Shown: positions 8,571-17,380, counted from the first letter of the stretch. The stretch is DNA of 64,000 nucleotides from Flavobacterium restrictum (GCF_007097245.1 NZ_VJZT01000007.1:62001-126000), one strand, 5' to 3'. Notes: generated from the sequence alone by a model not told the origin. Program-made: numbers and translations.

Positions 8571-8578
8571 GGTTTTAA
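8571..8578 (-). promoter_or_regulatory. -7 box for the ABC transporter/DUF3276 unit
   Basis: On the minus strand the sequence is TATCTTTG, an exact match to the Bacteroidetes -7 consensus TAnnTTTG. I see no TTG at the expected -33 distance. It would give a leader of roughly 130 bases. Confidence 0.4.
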
Positions 8579-8715
8579 TACTATTTTATGGTTTTTGATT
8601 GGGAGGTGCAATTACTTTTTTTAGTTAAAAATGCAATAAAACGCTACTCCTTACTGCATTAAATAGGGATTGTTAAAAAAAGTGGTTTTAATTTTATTTT
8701 AAGCGATGAAATTCT

Positions 8716-8723
8716 TAATTTTG
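8716..8723 (+). promoter_or_regulatory. -7 box for nusB-yajC
   Basis: TAATTTTG matches TAnnTTTG and ends 27 bases before the nusB start codon. No TTG stands at the expected upstream spacing, so the -33 element is weak or absent. Confidence 0.45.
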
Positions 8724-8750
8724 CAAACTAATTTTTAAAGTTCTTACAAG

Positions 8751-9695
8751 GTGGTAAACAGAAGACACATTCGGGTAAAAGTCATGCAATCTATTTATGC
8801 GATGCATCAAAACGGATCGGATAATCTCGAAAAAGAAGAGAAATTTCTTTTTTACAGTATTGATAATATTCTAGATTTATACCTTATAATGGTAAGTTCA
8901 TTGATAGAAATTTGCAAAAAAGAAACCATCTTTTTACACCTATCAAGTCAAAAACATCTTGCTACTCCGCAAGAACGCAAACCCAACGAAAAGTTTATAA
9001 AAAACAGTATTTTTCAAATTCTCGCCGAAAATAATTCCTTGAGTATTGCCCTTGAAACTAGAAAAATAAACAACTGGGCACTTAACGATGATTACATTAT
9101 TTTGCTGTTAAATGCTATCAAGGAAAGCAAATTGTATGCGGATTATATGAGCAATACCGTGAACACCTTTGCCGAAGATAAAGCCTTTATTATCGCTGTT
9201 TTTACAGAAGTGATTGTTCCTAACGAAAAATTATACGAGTATTTAGAAGACGATAAACTAACTTGGATTGATGATATTCCTGTAGTAAATACACAAATTA
9301 TCAAACAGTTGGGTAGAATTAAACAAGGCGAAGACGATAATTTTAGAGTGCCAAAATTGTATAAAGACAATGAAGACCGCGATTTTGTGAAAGACTTGTT
9401 CCGAAAAACAGTGCTTAACGAAAAAGAATTGGCCAAGGAATACGACGACAAAACACCCAATTGGGACAGTGATCGTATTGCCGAAATTGATACGATTATT
9501 CTTAAAATGGCTATTTGTGAATTCTTGAAATTTCCATCTATTCCAGTAAAAGTAACTCTTAACGAATATTTAGAAGTGGCCAAAGAGTATTCTACACCAA
9601 AAAGCAGTATTTTTATCAACGGAATTTTGGATAATTTAGTCAAAGAGCTGCAAACCAATAACAGACTTCTTAAAGTGGGACGTGGTTTGATGTAA
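8751..9695 (+). CDS. nusB: transcription antitermination factor NusB
   Basis: This 314-residue protein has the extended length seen in Bacteroidetes. The start is a GTG directly encoding MVNRRHIRVKVMQSIYA, the conserved family N-terminus. The canonical NusB fold occupies the C-terminal part, with DRIAEIDTIILKMAICEFL and the conserved TLNEYLEVAKEYSTPKSSIFINGILD. The middle region (about residues 60-200) is the lineage-specific extension. NusB with NusE binds boxA RNA to promote antitermination of rRNA operons. It is followed after 54 bases by yajC, the usual flavobacterial order. Confidence 0.93.
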   Translation: MVNRRHIRVKVMQSIYAMHQNGSDNLEKEEKFLFYSIDNILDLYLIMVSSLIEICKKETIFLHLSSQKHLATPQERKPNEKFIKNSIFQILAENNSLSIALETRKINNWALNDDYIILLLNAIKESKLYADYMSNTVNTFAEDKAFIIAVFTEVIVPNEKLYEYLEDDKLTWIDDIPVVNTQIIKQLGRIKQGEDDNFRVPKLYKDNEDRDFVKDLFRKTVLNEKELAKEYDDKTPNWDSDRIAEIDTIILKMAICEFLKFPSIPVKVTLNEYLEVAKEYSTPKSSIFINGILDNLVKELQTNNRLLKVGRGLM

Positions 9696-9749
9696 ATTTG
9701 AAATTTTAGACATTTAAAAAAAAACAAAAAACAAAAAAGAATTAAAATT

Positions 9750-10022
9750 ATGGGAAATTACACATTGTATATTCAGTTAGCATTAATGTTTGTAGTAATC
9801 TATTTCTTTATGATTAGACCACAACAAAAGAAAGCAAAAAACGAAAAAGAATTCGAAAGTGCCTTGAAAGTGGGAGACAAAATTATAACCAAAAGCGGTC
9901 TTCATGGTAAAGTATCTGAATTGGCAGCTACCACAGTGGTTATCGAAACGATGTCAGGAAAATTGAAAATGGAACGCTCCGCTATTTCTATGGAAATGAG
10001 TGCTGCATTGACTAAAAAATAG
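9750..10022 (+). CDS. yajC: Sec translocase accessory subunit YajC
   Basis: This 90-residue protein has one N-terminal membrane helix (about residues 5-23, LYIQLALMFVVIYFFMI) followed by the family hallmark RPQQKKAKNEKEFESALKVGDKIITKSG and a short cytosolic beta domain. YajC associates with SecDF and the SecYEG translocon. It shares the nusB transcript and ends at a strong bidirectional terminator. Confidence 0.94.
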   Translation: MGNYTLYIQLALMFVVIYFFMIRPQQKKAKNEKEFESALKVGDKIITKSGLHGKVSELAATTVVIETMSGKLKMERSAISMEMSAALTKK

Positions 10023-10046
10023 TATTTCATATACCATTTAAAATGT

Positions 10047-10085
10047 AAAAAGTCCCAACCGTTATTTTCGGATTGGGACTTTTTT
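10047..10085. terminator. bidirectional terminator between yajC and the unknown gene
   Basis: The stem aaaaagtcccaa-ccg / cgg-a-ttgggactttttt has a 7-base loop and is flanked by A and T runs on both sides. It serves the convergent genes ending at 10022 and 10108. Confidence 0.88.
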
Positions 10086-10107
10086 AATGGATTGTTGTAA
10101 AGGGAAA

Positions 10108-11571
10108 TTAATCGTTTTCTTTCAATACTTTGTTGGGGTCGTACCCAAAAAGTTCTTTGTCCTTTATGATTTCGGCAACACCAGCGGGTAGCATGGATTC
10201 CCATCCTGGTTTTCCAGCGTTAATCATTTTGAGGACTTCACGAGAGAAAACTTCTAGAATTTCATGATTGTAATCGTCTATATCGACTACTTTTCCGTTG
10301 AATTTAAAGAATTTGTATAATTCTTTCATTCTAGGATGTACTTTCAAGGTTTCGGAAGTGATGATTTCACCATTTTCACCAATCATTGGGTACAAGAAGA
10401 CCTTCATGTCGCGGTAAAATAATTTTCCAAAAGCTTCGAGTATGCCACCGCTTAAATGGCGGTAATATTTTTCATCGAATATATCGACTAAATTATTAAC
10501 ACCCATGGCGAGTCCCATTCTAGCTTTGGTATAATTGGCAAAATATTCCACTACTTTGTAATATTCCTGAAAATTAGAAATCATAACCGTTTGTCCCAAC
10601 GAGCACAATAATTCGGCACGATCCATAAAGTCACGTTCGTCTATTTCGCCATCGGAGCGTAAATTCGACAAGGTAATTTCAAAAATAACGAGAGTATTAT
10701 TTTTTTCGACTTTATTTTCTTCGAGAAACATTTTTAGTGATTTCTCGTACATGTCCATATTTACTTTGGTTACAGGACGAAAACTTCCTCTAAACGCTAG
10801 TATGTTTTTCTTGTACAGAATGGCTGCTGGAAGTATGTTTTTTCCATCGGGATTGAACATTACGGCATCGGTCATGCCGTTTTTTACTAATTGCAAACTC
10901 ATCAAGCGATTGTCTACATGAGCAAAACGAGGTCCTGAAAAATTGATCGTGTCAATTTCTAATTGGTCTTTGTCTAAATGATCGTATAAATAACGGAGTA
11001 ATTTTTTGGGGTCATTGTATTTGTAAAAAGCACCGTAAATTAAGTTTACACCAAGTACACCTAGAGTTTCTTGTTGCAGTCGCGAATCCGTTTCCTTAAA
11101 CCTGATGTGAATAATGATTTCGTTGTAGGCTTCGGTAGGATCTATTTGGTACCTAATTCCAACCCAACCGTGTCCTTTAAATTGTTTAGCAAAATCAATA
11201 GTTGCCACGGTATTAGCATAACTAAAAAACATTTTATTGGGATGTTTTTCTCGGCTTAATCGTTCTTCAATTAATTCGCCTTCAAAATTCAGCATTTTTT
11301 TGAGGCGACTTTCAGTTACATAACGTCCATCGCCTTCGATGCCATAAACCGCGTCACTAAAGTCTTTATCATAAGCTGACATTGCTTTTGCAATCGTTCC
11401 AGATGAGCCACCAGATCTAAAAAAATGGCGAACGGTTTCTTGTCCAGCACCAATTTCAGCAAAAGTTCCGTATATATTTTCATTCAAATTTATACGAAGT
11501 GCTTTGTCTTTTATCGAAGGAATTTGTTCAATAACTTTATCTCCTTTGAGTTTTATCTTTTTTGGATCCAT
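10108..11571 (-). CDS. conserved protein of unknown function, 487 residues
   Basis: I recognise this as a conserved Bacteroidetes protein but cannot assign a function. It has no signal peptide, no membrane helix and no barrel features, so it should be cytosolic. Recognisable blocks are LNENIYGTFAEIGAGQETVRHFF near residue 30, FFSYANTVATIDFAKQFKGHGWVGIRYQ near 115, LGVLGVNLIYGAFY near 165, and VMFNPDGKNILPAAILYKKNILAFRGSFRPVT near 240. As I recall, homologues carry conflicting database labels such as TonB-dependent receptor or nicotinate-nucleotide adenylyltransferase. Neither fits: there is no plug or barrel, and no HxGH nucleotidyltransferase motif. It diverges from the MBL-fold hydrolase gene. 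Confidence 0.85.
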   Translation of the reverse strand: MDPKKIKLKGDKVIEQIPSIKDKALRINLNENIYGTFAEIGAGQETVRHFFRSGGSSGTIAKAMSAYDKDFSDAVYGIEGDGRYVTESRLKKMLNFEGELIEERLSREKHPNKMFFSYANTVATIDFAKQFKGHGWVGIRYQIDPTEAYNEIIIHIRFKETDSRLQQETLGVLGVNLIYGAFYKYNDPKKLLRYLYDHLDKDQLEIDTINFSGPRFAHVDNRLMSLQLVKNGMTDAVMFNPDGKNILPAAILYKKNILAFRGSFRPVTKVNMDMYEKSLKMFLEENKVEKNNTLVIFEITLSNLRSDGEIDERDFMDRAELLCSLGQTVMISNFQEYYKVVEYFANYTKARMGLAMGVNNLVDIFDEKYYRHLSGGILEAFGKLFYRDMKVFLYPMIGENGEIITSETLKVHPRMKELYKFFKFNGKVVDIDDYNHEILEVFSREVLKMINAGKPGWESMLPAGVAEIIKDKELFGYDPNKVLKEND

Positions 11572-11601
11572 TTTTTTTGTATAAATAGGGCTAATATGTT
11601 A

Positions 11602-11609
11602 CAAAGTTA
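11602..11609 (-). promoter_or_regulatory. -7 box for the 487-residue unknown gene
   Basis: The minus-strand sequence TAACTTTG matches TAnnTTTG and lies 31 bases before the start codon at 11571. No clear TTG stands at the -33 position. Confidence 0.4.
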
Positions 11610-11643
11610 ATTAAATAGGCTTCTAATGAAAGGGAATTAACCC

Positions 11644-11651
11644 TATTTTTG
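11644..11651 (+). promoter_or_regulatory. -7 box for the MBL-fold hydrolase gene
   Basis: TATTTTTG matches TAnnTTTG and ends 16 bases before the TTG start at 11668, predicting a leader of about ten bases. No clear -33 TTG is present. Confidence 0.4.
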
Positions 11652-11667
11652 TAAAAAAAAGAAACAA

Positions 11668-12432
11668 TTGAAAGTATATTTTTTAGGCACTGGCACTTCG
11701 CAAGGTATTCCCATAATAGGAAGCGATCACCCCGTTTGTAAAAGCACTGATTATAAGGATAAAAGACTCCGAGTTGCAGTTTGGATTACGTGGGAAAACA
11801 ATTCGTACGTAATCGATTGCGGTCCTGACTTTAGACAACAAATGCTTGCTTGCGGTTGCAAAAAGGTAGATGCCATCCTTTTTACCCACGAACATTCGGA
11901 TCATACAGCAGGTTTAGACGATATTCGGCCATTTAATTTTAAGCAAGGTGAAATTCCCATTTATGCGCATCAGCGGGTAATTGCTAATTTAAAAAGGCGT
12001 TTTGAGTACGTTTTTGAAACCGTAAATAAATACCCTGGAGCGCCATCTGTCAAAACGATTACTGTTTGTAACAACGAACCCTTTGCAATAGGCAATAAAA
12101 CTGCAATTCCTATCAATGTGATGCATGGTGACTTACAGGTTTTTGGGTACCGTATCGATGATTTTGCCTATCTCACCGATGTGAAAACAATTGCGCCCGA
12201 AGAAATTGCGAAACTAAAAAACCTCAAAGTTTTAGTGGTAAATGCGCTTCGTGATGCGCCGCACAATACGCATTTTAACTTGCAAGAAGCATTGGATTTT
12301 ATAGCCTTAATCCAGCCCGAAAAAGCGTATCTTACTCACATAAGCCATCTTTTAGGCTTTCATGAAGCCGTACAAAAAAGACTTCCAGACCATGTTTTTC
12401 TCGCTTACGACAATTTAGAAATTACAATTTAA
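11668..12432 (+). CDS. metallo-beta-lactamase-fold hydrolase, PhnP-like
   Basis: This 254-residue cytosolic enzyme opens with MKVYFLGTGTSQGIPIIGSDHPVC. Zinc-binding motifs are FTHEHSDHTAGLDD (HxHxDH), a later His in NVMHGDLQVFGYR, Asp in YLTDVKTI and His in AYLTHISHLLG. The GTGTSQG...C start resembles PhnP phosphoribosyl cyclic phosphate phosphodiesterases and lipoate-locus MBL proteins, but no phosphonate or lipoate genes are near. Translation starts at TTG, since no ATG or GTG precedes the conserved first residue in frame. The next gene follows by ten bases. Confidence 0.86.
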   Translation: MKVYFLGTGTSQGIPIIGSDHPVCKSTDYKDKRLRVAVWITWENNSYVIDCGPDFRQQMLACGCKKVDAILFTHEHSDHTAGLDDIRPFNFKQGEIPIYAHQRVIANLKRRFEYVFETVNKYPGAPSVKTITVCNNEPFAIGNKTAIPINVMHGDLQVFGYRIDDFAYLTDVKTIAPEEIAKLKNLKVLVVNALRDAPHNTHFNLQEALDFIALIQPEKAYLTHISHLLGFHEAVQKRLPDHVFLAYDNLEITI

Positions 12433-12442
12433 TTCCAACAAA

Positions 12443-12943
12443 ATGAAACGATCATTACTCCTTTATGCCTTTATTTTAGCCTTACTTTTTAATGTATACA
12501 CTTATATGTTCTTGAGCAAAGAAGTCAAATTTGAACAAGATAAATTCAACAAAGTGACCACCAGACTCAAAGATAGTTTAAATGTTGTTTCGGGAAAACT
12601 TGCCGATGCTAACTATTTTTCATTAGAAAGAGATGAAAATGCTCAAAATTATTTCAATCCAGAAGCTGCTACCAAAACCATTCAAATCGAAAAATTAGTA
12701 CCTGTAATTACCGAAAAGTTACTGGATTTAAATACCAATCCAAAAGGGAATCCCTATACTGGTCAAGACCAAATAGGGGTTAATAAATTTATAATCAACA
12801 AAGTAAAGGTTTTGAACCACCGCTGGATTATTGCCGATTTTAGCGATGGTGATTATTGGGGCGAAGTGTTATTGAAGTATTTTGTCAATGAGGACGAAAG
12901 TATTTCATTTGAAGTCAATCAATCCTTGTTGTACCAAAAGTAA
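12443..12943 (+). CDS. membrane-anchored protein of unknown function
   Basis: The gene encodes 166 residues. One hydrophobic helix at about residues 4-24 (LLLYAFILALLFNVYTYMFL) is followed by a coiled-coil-prone stretch (KFNKVTTRLKDSLNVVSGKL) and a compact domain with INKVKVLNHRWIIADFSDGDYWGEVLLKYFV. The lack of a cleavage site suggests an inner-membrane anchor with the rest in the periplasm. I do not recognise the family. It probably shares the hydrolase transcript; a common function is not evident. Confidence 0.8.
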   Translation: MKRSLLLYAFILALLFNVYTYMFLSKEVKFEQDKFNKVTTRLKDSLNVVSGKLADANYFSLERDENAQNYFNPEAATKTIQIEKLVPVITEKLLDLNTNPKGNPYTGQDQIGVNKFIINKVKVLNHRWIIADFSDGDYWGEVLLKYFVNEDESISFEVNQSLLYQK

Positions 12944-12991
12944 AAATGTACTGCTGCAGTATTCGGTTTCTTAACAACTGAATGCTGTAAA

Positions 12992-13639
12992 CTATTTTCC
13001 AAGCAACCAATTCTTGAAATCATAGAAATTTTGTGGAGAAACGCCGTGACCAACAGGGTATTCCTTATAGGTAATTTCGATGCCAAGATTCTCTAAAATT
13101 GCTGGTGTTTTTCGAGCCCAATCAATGGGAATAACTTGGTCAACCGTTCCGTGAGAAGCAAATATTTTGAGTTGTGTCAAATTGTTTTTCAAGTAATCGT
13201 CGGTTGCAATTTCTAGATTCAAATAGCCACTCATAGCCACCACTTTTTCGATTTTTTCGGGATACGAAAGTGCCACCGCATAACTCAAAATGGATCCTTG
13301 ACTGAAGCCAATTAACGTCACTTGTGTAGCGTCAATAGGATAATTTGCAACCAATTCGTCAATAAATCCCGCAATCAAATCTCGAGATTCTTTGGCTTGT
13401 GCCACATCCGAAAATTTATTTTGATCGGCATCAAAATTGATGGCATACCACGCATAACTCCCATATTGCATGTTGTAAGGCGCACGAGCCGAAATGATAT
13501 AATAGTTGTCTGGCAATTCCGTGGCAAACGAGAACAAATCGTCTTCGTTGCTGCCATAACCGTGAAGCAACAGTAACACGGGGTTTTTTTCCAGAATTAT
13601 TTTGGGTTCTCGTATTTTATATTCTAAAGATAGATTCAT
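12992..13639 (-). CDS. phospholipase/carboxylesterase-family alpha/beta hydrolase
   Basis: This 215-residue cytosolic protein belongs to the acyl-protein thioesterase/YpfH-like group. Motifs are LLHGYGSNEDDLFSFA near the N-terminus, the nucleophile elbow LIGFSQGSILS, Asp in SHGTVDQVIP and His in YPVGHGVSP, a complete Ser-Asp-His triad. It hydrolyses small esters; the natural substrate is unknown. It is the last gene of a minus-strand cluster that runs from the BatA/VWA gene through the dihydroorotase homologue. Confidence 0.88.
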   Translation of the reverse strand: MNLSLEYKIREPKIILEKNPVLLLLHGYGSNEDDLFSFATELPDNYYIISARAPYNMQYGSYAWYAINFDADQNKFSDVAQAKESRDLIAGFIDELVANYPIDATQVTLIGFSQGSILSYAVALSYPEKIEKVVAMSGYLNLEIATDDYLKNNLTQLKIFASHGTVDQVIPIDWARKTPAILENLGIEITYKEYPVGHGVSPQNFYDFKNWLLGK

Positions 13640-13652
13640 AATCAGATTATAG

Positions 13653-13679
13653 GATTTTAGAATTCAGATTTTAGAATTC
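13653..13679. repeat. short tandem direct repeat
   Basis: The 13-mer gattttagaattc occurs twice, 14 bases apart, between the esterase and the small membrane protein gene. Its role is unknown and it may be simple-sequence drift. Confidence 0.55.
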
Positions 13680-13698
13680 TTGATTTTGGATTTAAAAA

Positions 13699-14025
13699 TT
13701 ATGAAATGCTTTTCAGTCCTTTCTGAAAGTATTTACCCAATAACGGTACTGGTTTTGTCTCGCCTTTTATCGCACTAAAAATGCCATACGACCATAAAAC
13801 AGAAACAAAAATCCACATGGGAGCCGATATCATCAGGCTGTCAAAGTTGCTGATAATCAATCCTAAAGAAATAAATGTGAGCGTTAGTCCTAATCCTTGG
13901 CGAATATGAAAACTGGCAAATTCATTCTTGTCTTCGGAGTTCATAGACATTGCTATAAGTACGCCAATGCCTAAAATATAACTGGTAATTGCGGCTGTTT
14001 TTCCAGCTTCGATGGTGTTGTTCAT
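13699..14025 (-). CDS. small multi-helix membrane protein (DUF4870/Tic20-like)
   Basis: This 108-residue protein has three or four predicted membrane helices. The pattern AAITSYILGIGVLIAM, then FASFHIRQGLGLTLTFISLGLI and IFSAIKGETKPVPLLGKYFQ, matches the DUF4870 / import-component group. The FHxRQG turn between the first two helices is its hallmark. The function is unknown. It starts seven bases after the dihydroorotase-like gene stops, so the two are co-transcribed. Confidence 0.75.
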   Translation of the reverse strand: MNNTIEAGKTAAITSYILGIGVLIAMSMNSEDKNEFASFHIRQGLGLTLTFISLGLIISNFDSLMISAPMWIFVSVLWSYGIFSAIKGETKPVPLLGKYFQKGLKSIS

Positions 14026-14032
14026 GCTGTTT

Positions 14033-15286
14033 TTAGTTTAGAATCAATTGATTTTGATTCACAATTCCATACACTTTTCCTTTGGTTTTTATACCAATAA
14101 AAGCGGAGTTTTTTGATTTGGATAAAATGTTTTCTTTTGTAAAAACACTTTCTCCTTCGGGGTTAAAAAGCGTAAAACTTGCTTTTTGTCCTTCGGCAAT
14201 AGGATTTATTTGCAGTCCAAAAGGGATTCTTCCAGCAGTTAATTTCGCAATGATAATTTCCATTGGCAACATGGTGATCAAAGTTCCAAAAGCACTTTCG
14301 AGCCCGATAGTCCCGTTTTTGGCACCGTCAAATTCCATTTTTTTATGTTCAATGTCTATCGGATTATGGTCAGAAGTAATCATATCAATCGTGTTGTCCA
14401 GAATTCCTGCGAGCAACGCTTGTCTATCGGTTTCGGTACGCAATGGTGGCGAAACTTTGAAACGGGTATCAAAATTTTCTAGTGTTACGTCGGTTAAAAC
14501 TAGGTGATGCACGGCGACGCTACACGTAACGTGCAATCCTTTGGCTTTGGCTTCCTTAATTAATTGCACTGATTTGGCAGTCGAAATCGTTGGGATGTGT
14601 AATTTTCCACCCGTGTATTCTAGCAAAAATAAGTTTCGGGCAATTTGCAATTCTTCGGCTAGATTCGGGATTCCTTTCAAGCCTAATTTTGTGGAAACTA
14701 CGCCTTCATTGGCCACACCATTGCCTTTTATTTTATCATCTTGGGAGAAAGCAATTACTAATCCGTCAAAATCTTGCACGTATTGCAAGGCAATTTTGAG
14801 CAAATTGGCATTATCTAAACTTTTTGCATAATCACCAAAAGCAATCGCTCCTGCATTTTTCATGTCAAATAATTCCGCCATGTCTTTTCCTTCGCTTTCT
14901 TTGGTCAAAGCGCCAATCGGAAAAAGCTCGGTAGCATAACCATTGGCTTTATTTTTCACAAAATTCACCTGCGATTGATTGTCAATAATCGGGAAGGAGT
15001 TGGGTTGTAAAGCGATGGCGGTAAAACCACTTTTGGCAGCAACATTCAAGCCGTTTGCAATGGTTTCACGGTCTTCAAAACCAGGTTCTCCAAGCGAAAC
15101 ACTCGAATCGAACCAACCTTGCGAAAGGTGTAAATTATCGAGTTTTACCTCGGTGGCATTATCTGGATTTTCAAGCGAAGTTCCTATTTTTTGTATGAAA
15201 CCATCACCTATTAATACATCAAGAGTTTGGTTGTGAAAAGCACTTTCTGGGTCGATAATTGTTGCGTTTCGGATGATTATTTTCAT
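14033..15286 (-). CDS. dihydroorotase homologue lacking the HxH metal site (probable pseudoenzyme)
   Basis: This 417-residue protein has the full amidohydrolase layout of class I dihydroorotase: a small N-terminal beta domain, a TIM barrel, and the C-terminal strand returning to the beta domain. The metal-binding motif D-x-H-V-H-L-R-E-P-G is present but altered to D60-S-S-V-S-L-G-E-P-G69. Both metal-binding His and the substrate-binding Arg are therefore gone, while the scaffold Glu-Pro-Gly remains. Later elements persist in part, such as KLHIPTIST, TCSVAVHHL and TSDHNPID. By analogy with known inactive DHOase partners of aspartate transcarbamoylase it may be structural, or it may have a new activity. 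An active pyrC should exist elsewhere. Confidence 0.85.
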   Translation of the reverse strand: MKIIIRNATIIDPESAFHNQTLDVLIGDGFIQKIGTSLENPDNATEVKLDNLHLSQGWFDSSVSLGEPGFEDRETIANGLNVAAKSGFTAIALQPNSFPIIDNQSQVNFVKNKANGYATELFPIGALTKESEGKDMAELFDMKNAGAIAFGDYAKSLDNANLLKIALQYVQDFDGLVIAFSQDDKIKGNGVANEGVVSTKLGLKGIPNLAEELQIARNLFLLEYTGGKLHIPTISTAKSVQLIKEAKAKGLHVTCSVAVHHLVLTDVTLENFDTRFKVSPPLRTETDRQALLAGILDNTIDMITSDHNPIDIEHKKMEFDGAKNGTIGLESAFGTLITMLPMEIIIAKLTAGRIPFGLQINPIAEGQKASFTLFNPEGESVFTKENILSKSKNSAFIGIKTKGKVYGIVNQNQLILN

Positions 15287-15313
15287 AGATTTTATAATTT
15301 TTTGAACCTCGTT

Positions 15314-17242
15314 TTACTTCACAAATCGGATGATTGCCATTTCGGTTGCTAGAAATAATAATGCAAAGATAAGAAACCATTTCCAAATTTGATTGTCCGT
15401 TCTGTTGGTTTGTAATGTGTCAAAAACGGTCGCAATGGAATCGATTGTTTTATAGTTGGATACGGCGTTTTCATTGGTCAAAGCGAGGTTGCTTTCGGAT
15501 CGATTGTAATTAAAACTGATGTTTTCTACCCATTCCTTTTTGTTGAAAATACTAAAGTTTCCTGCTTGCTCGGGATAATCAGCAAAGGTCAACTTGACTT
15601 TGGAAGACATCATTTGCTGAATTGGAATAAAATCTTCGGAGGCATTTTTTACATTCAAAACGGCATCTTTTTCCAGTAAAACATCCACAAAATAAGGATT
15701 GGTTGTGCCTATTGTAAACGCATTTATGCCCGTATTTTGGTTTTGCAACGCCATTTTGTAAAAAACAGGAACAATCAACGGCGATTGCTGAAAGTTAGAA
15801 TTCAACCTATTTATGGGCGCCGAAAAAAGGAAAACGGATCCAACGATATTTTGTAAACTCGTCAAAAAAGGCGTTTGATCTTCGTACGTCAAAACCGCTG
15901 GATTTGCTGTGGTAATGGCGAAGGAATGCGTCGTTTTTGGATACTGAAAATTACTAATTTTAGTCTCGAAAACTCCGCCAAACAAAGGATGGTTGAAATT
16001 GATTTTGGTAATTCGTTTTTCCTTATTTTCGAGTGTTTTGAATTGGATGTTTCCAAAGGTATTTAAGAATGTATTCGTTGTTGTAATCAAACCCAAAGCC
16101 GATGGAATCACAATTAAATTGCCTCCTTTGGCCACAAATGATTTCAAAGTGGTTTGTAAGGCTTGCGGGATTTCGTCTAATTCGTTTAGAACTATAGCAT
16201 CTTGTTTTTCTAAACTATTGTAATCCAAAGTTGGCAACGAAAAATTGCTGTAATCGAACTCGTCATTGGTGTAAATTCGGGACAAAAAGTCGCTTTTTGC
16301 GGTTTCGCCAATACTCAAAACGGTGCTTTTTTTGGTTTTTGAAATACTGAAATACAACACATTATCATACGCTAAACCCGAATCTACGATAGAAACGTAG
16401 CCGTGGAATGTTTTTTTGGGAATGGTAAAAAGAACATTTTTTTTCGTTTTATCAAGCGTGACTATTGTTTTGGCAATGAGTTTGTTTTGGTTGTACAACG
16501 CCATTGAAACTGGCTTAAAATCCTCGCCATAACCTGATAAAGCAACGCTTATTTCATAAAAATCATCTAGCGTTTGGTGTATAAAAACGCTGTCAATGGC
16601 AATGTTATTTTTTTGTTCCACTTTTGGAATAATGAAATACGTGTTGTTGGTTTTGTCGTTATTTTGCAGTTGTTTGGTCGTTAACCCAACGGCATCGGTG
16701 ATGATGATAATGTCTTTTTTAGCCGCAGATTGGTGTGCTTTTATCTTGGCTAGGATTGGGTCTAATTCGAATGGAGCGGTACTGTATTTTAGGTTTTGCA
16801 ACTCGGTTCGGATGGATTTTATATCGGTATTCCAGTAGTTTTCGGAGTTGGTCAATAAAGAAAAAGTGCTATTTTCGGGCGTTTCTTCGAGTAATTCTTG
16901 TACGGCACGTTTGAGCAATTCGCCTTTTTTGCCTTTGGCTTGCATGCTAAAGGAATTGTCCAGTACGATATACATTTCGTTGTTGGCGTTTTTGCTGTCT
17001 TTGGCGTCAAAATAGGGTTGTGCAAAAGCGATTATGATGCAGGTTAGCAATAGCATTCGAGTGGCAAGCAGCAACCATTTTTTGATTTTGGAACTCTTTC
17101 TGGTTTGAATCGAAAGGGCTTTGAGCAAGCGAACATTTGTGAAATATTCTTTTTTAAACCGTCGCAATTGAAACAAATGCACCAAAACGGGAACAATCAA
17201 AAGGAAAAGAAAGTATAAAATTTCGGGCTGTTTGAAGTGCAT
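15314..17242 (-). CDS. BatA/VWA-domain membrane protein
   Basis: This 642-residue inner-membrane protein starts at the ATG giving MHFKQPEILYFLFLLIVPVLVHLFQLRRF, the conserved BatA N-terminus; a TTG seven codons upstream is less likely. A second helix (about residues 55-77) precedes a von Willebrand A domain whose MIDAS motif DNSFSM (D-x-S-x-S) is intact. A long periplasmic beta-rich region ends in a final helix (WKWFLIFALLFLATEMAIIRFV). Bat-type proteins are linked to aerotolerance and envelope assembly in Bacteroidetes, but this one stands apart from a MoxR-Bat operon. It heads the cluster with the dihydroorotase homologue. Confidence 0.85.
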   Translation of the reverse strand: MHFKQPEILYFLFLLIVPVLVHLFQLRRFKKEYFTNVRLLKALSIQTRKSSKIKKWLLLATRMLLLTCIIIAFAQPYFDAKDSKNANNEMYIVLDNSFSMQAKGKKGELLKRAVQELLEETPENSTFSLLTNSENYWNTDIKSIRTELQNLKYSTAPFELDPILAKIKAHQSAAKKDIIIITDAVGLTTKQLQNNDKTNNTYFIIPKVEQKNNIAIDSVFIHQTLDDFYEISVALSGYGEDFKPVSMALYNQNKLIAKTIVTLDKTKKNVLFTIPKKTFHGYVSIVDSGLAYDNVLYFSISKTKKSTVLSIGETAKSDFLSRIYTNDEFDYSNFSLPTLDYNSLEKQDAIVLNELDEIPQALQTTLKSFVAKGGNLIVIPSALGLITTTNTFLNTFGNIQFKTLENKEKRITKINFNHPLFGGVFETKISNFQYPKTTHSFAITTANPAVLTYEDQTPFLTSLQNIVGSVFLFSAPINRLNSNFQQSPLIVPVFYKMALQNQNTGINAFTIGTTNPYFVDVLLEKDAVLNVKNASEDFIPIQQMMSSKVKLTFADYPEQAGNFSIFNKKEWVENISFNYNRSESNLALTNENAVSNYKTIDSIATVFDTLQTNRTDNQIWKWFLIFALLFLATEMAIIRFVK

Positions 17243-17380
17243 TCTGATTTTAGTTTGGTTCAAAAATACGAATTTGTATACAGTTTTTGGTGAAGTTGTT
17301 ATAAATTTTCAAATGATGAAATAGATGACATGTATTGTTTAATTATTATGTATTTTAGCTTTTCAATAAATTTTAGTATT

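Noticed and set aside
9143-9727. 194-codon open frame antisense to nusB
   Set aside because: It overlaps a well-supported gene in full, is Ser/Leu-rich as expected of an antisense shadow, and has no recognisable motif.
14082-14507. 141-codon open frame antisense to the dihydroorotase homologue
   Set aside because: Composition and overlap show it is a shadow of the real gene on the other strand.
14033-15286. Plain annotation as functional PyrC
   Set aside because: Both histidines and the arginine of the metal/substrate motif are replaced, so catalysis by the known mechanism is not supported.
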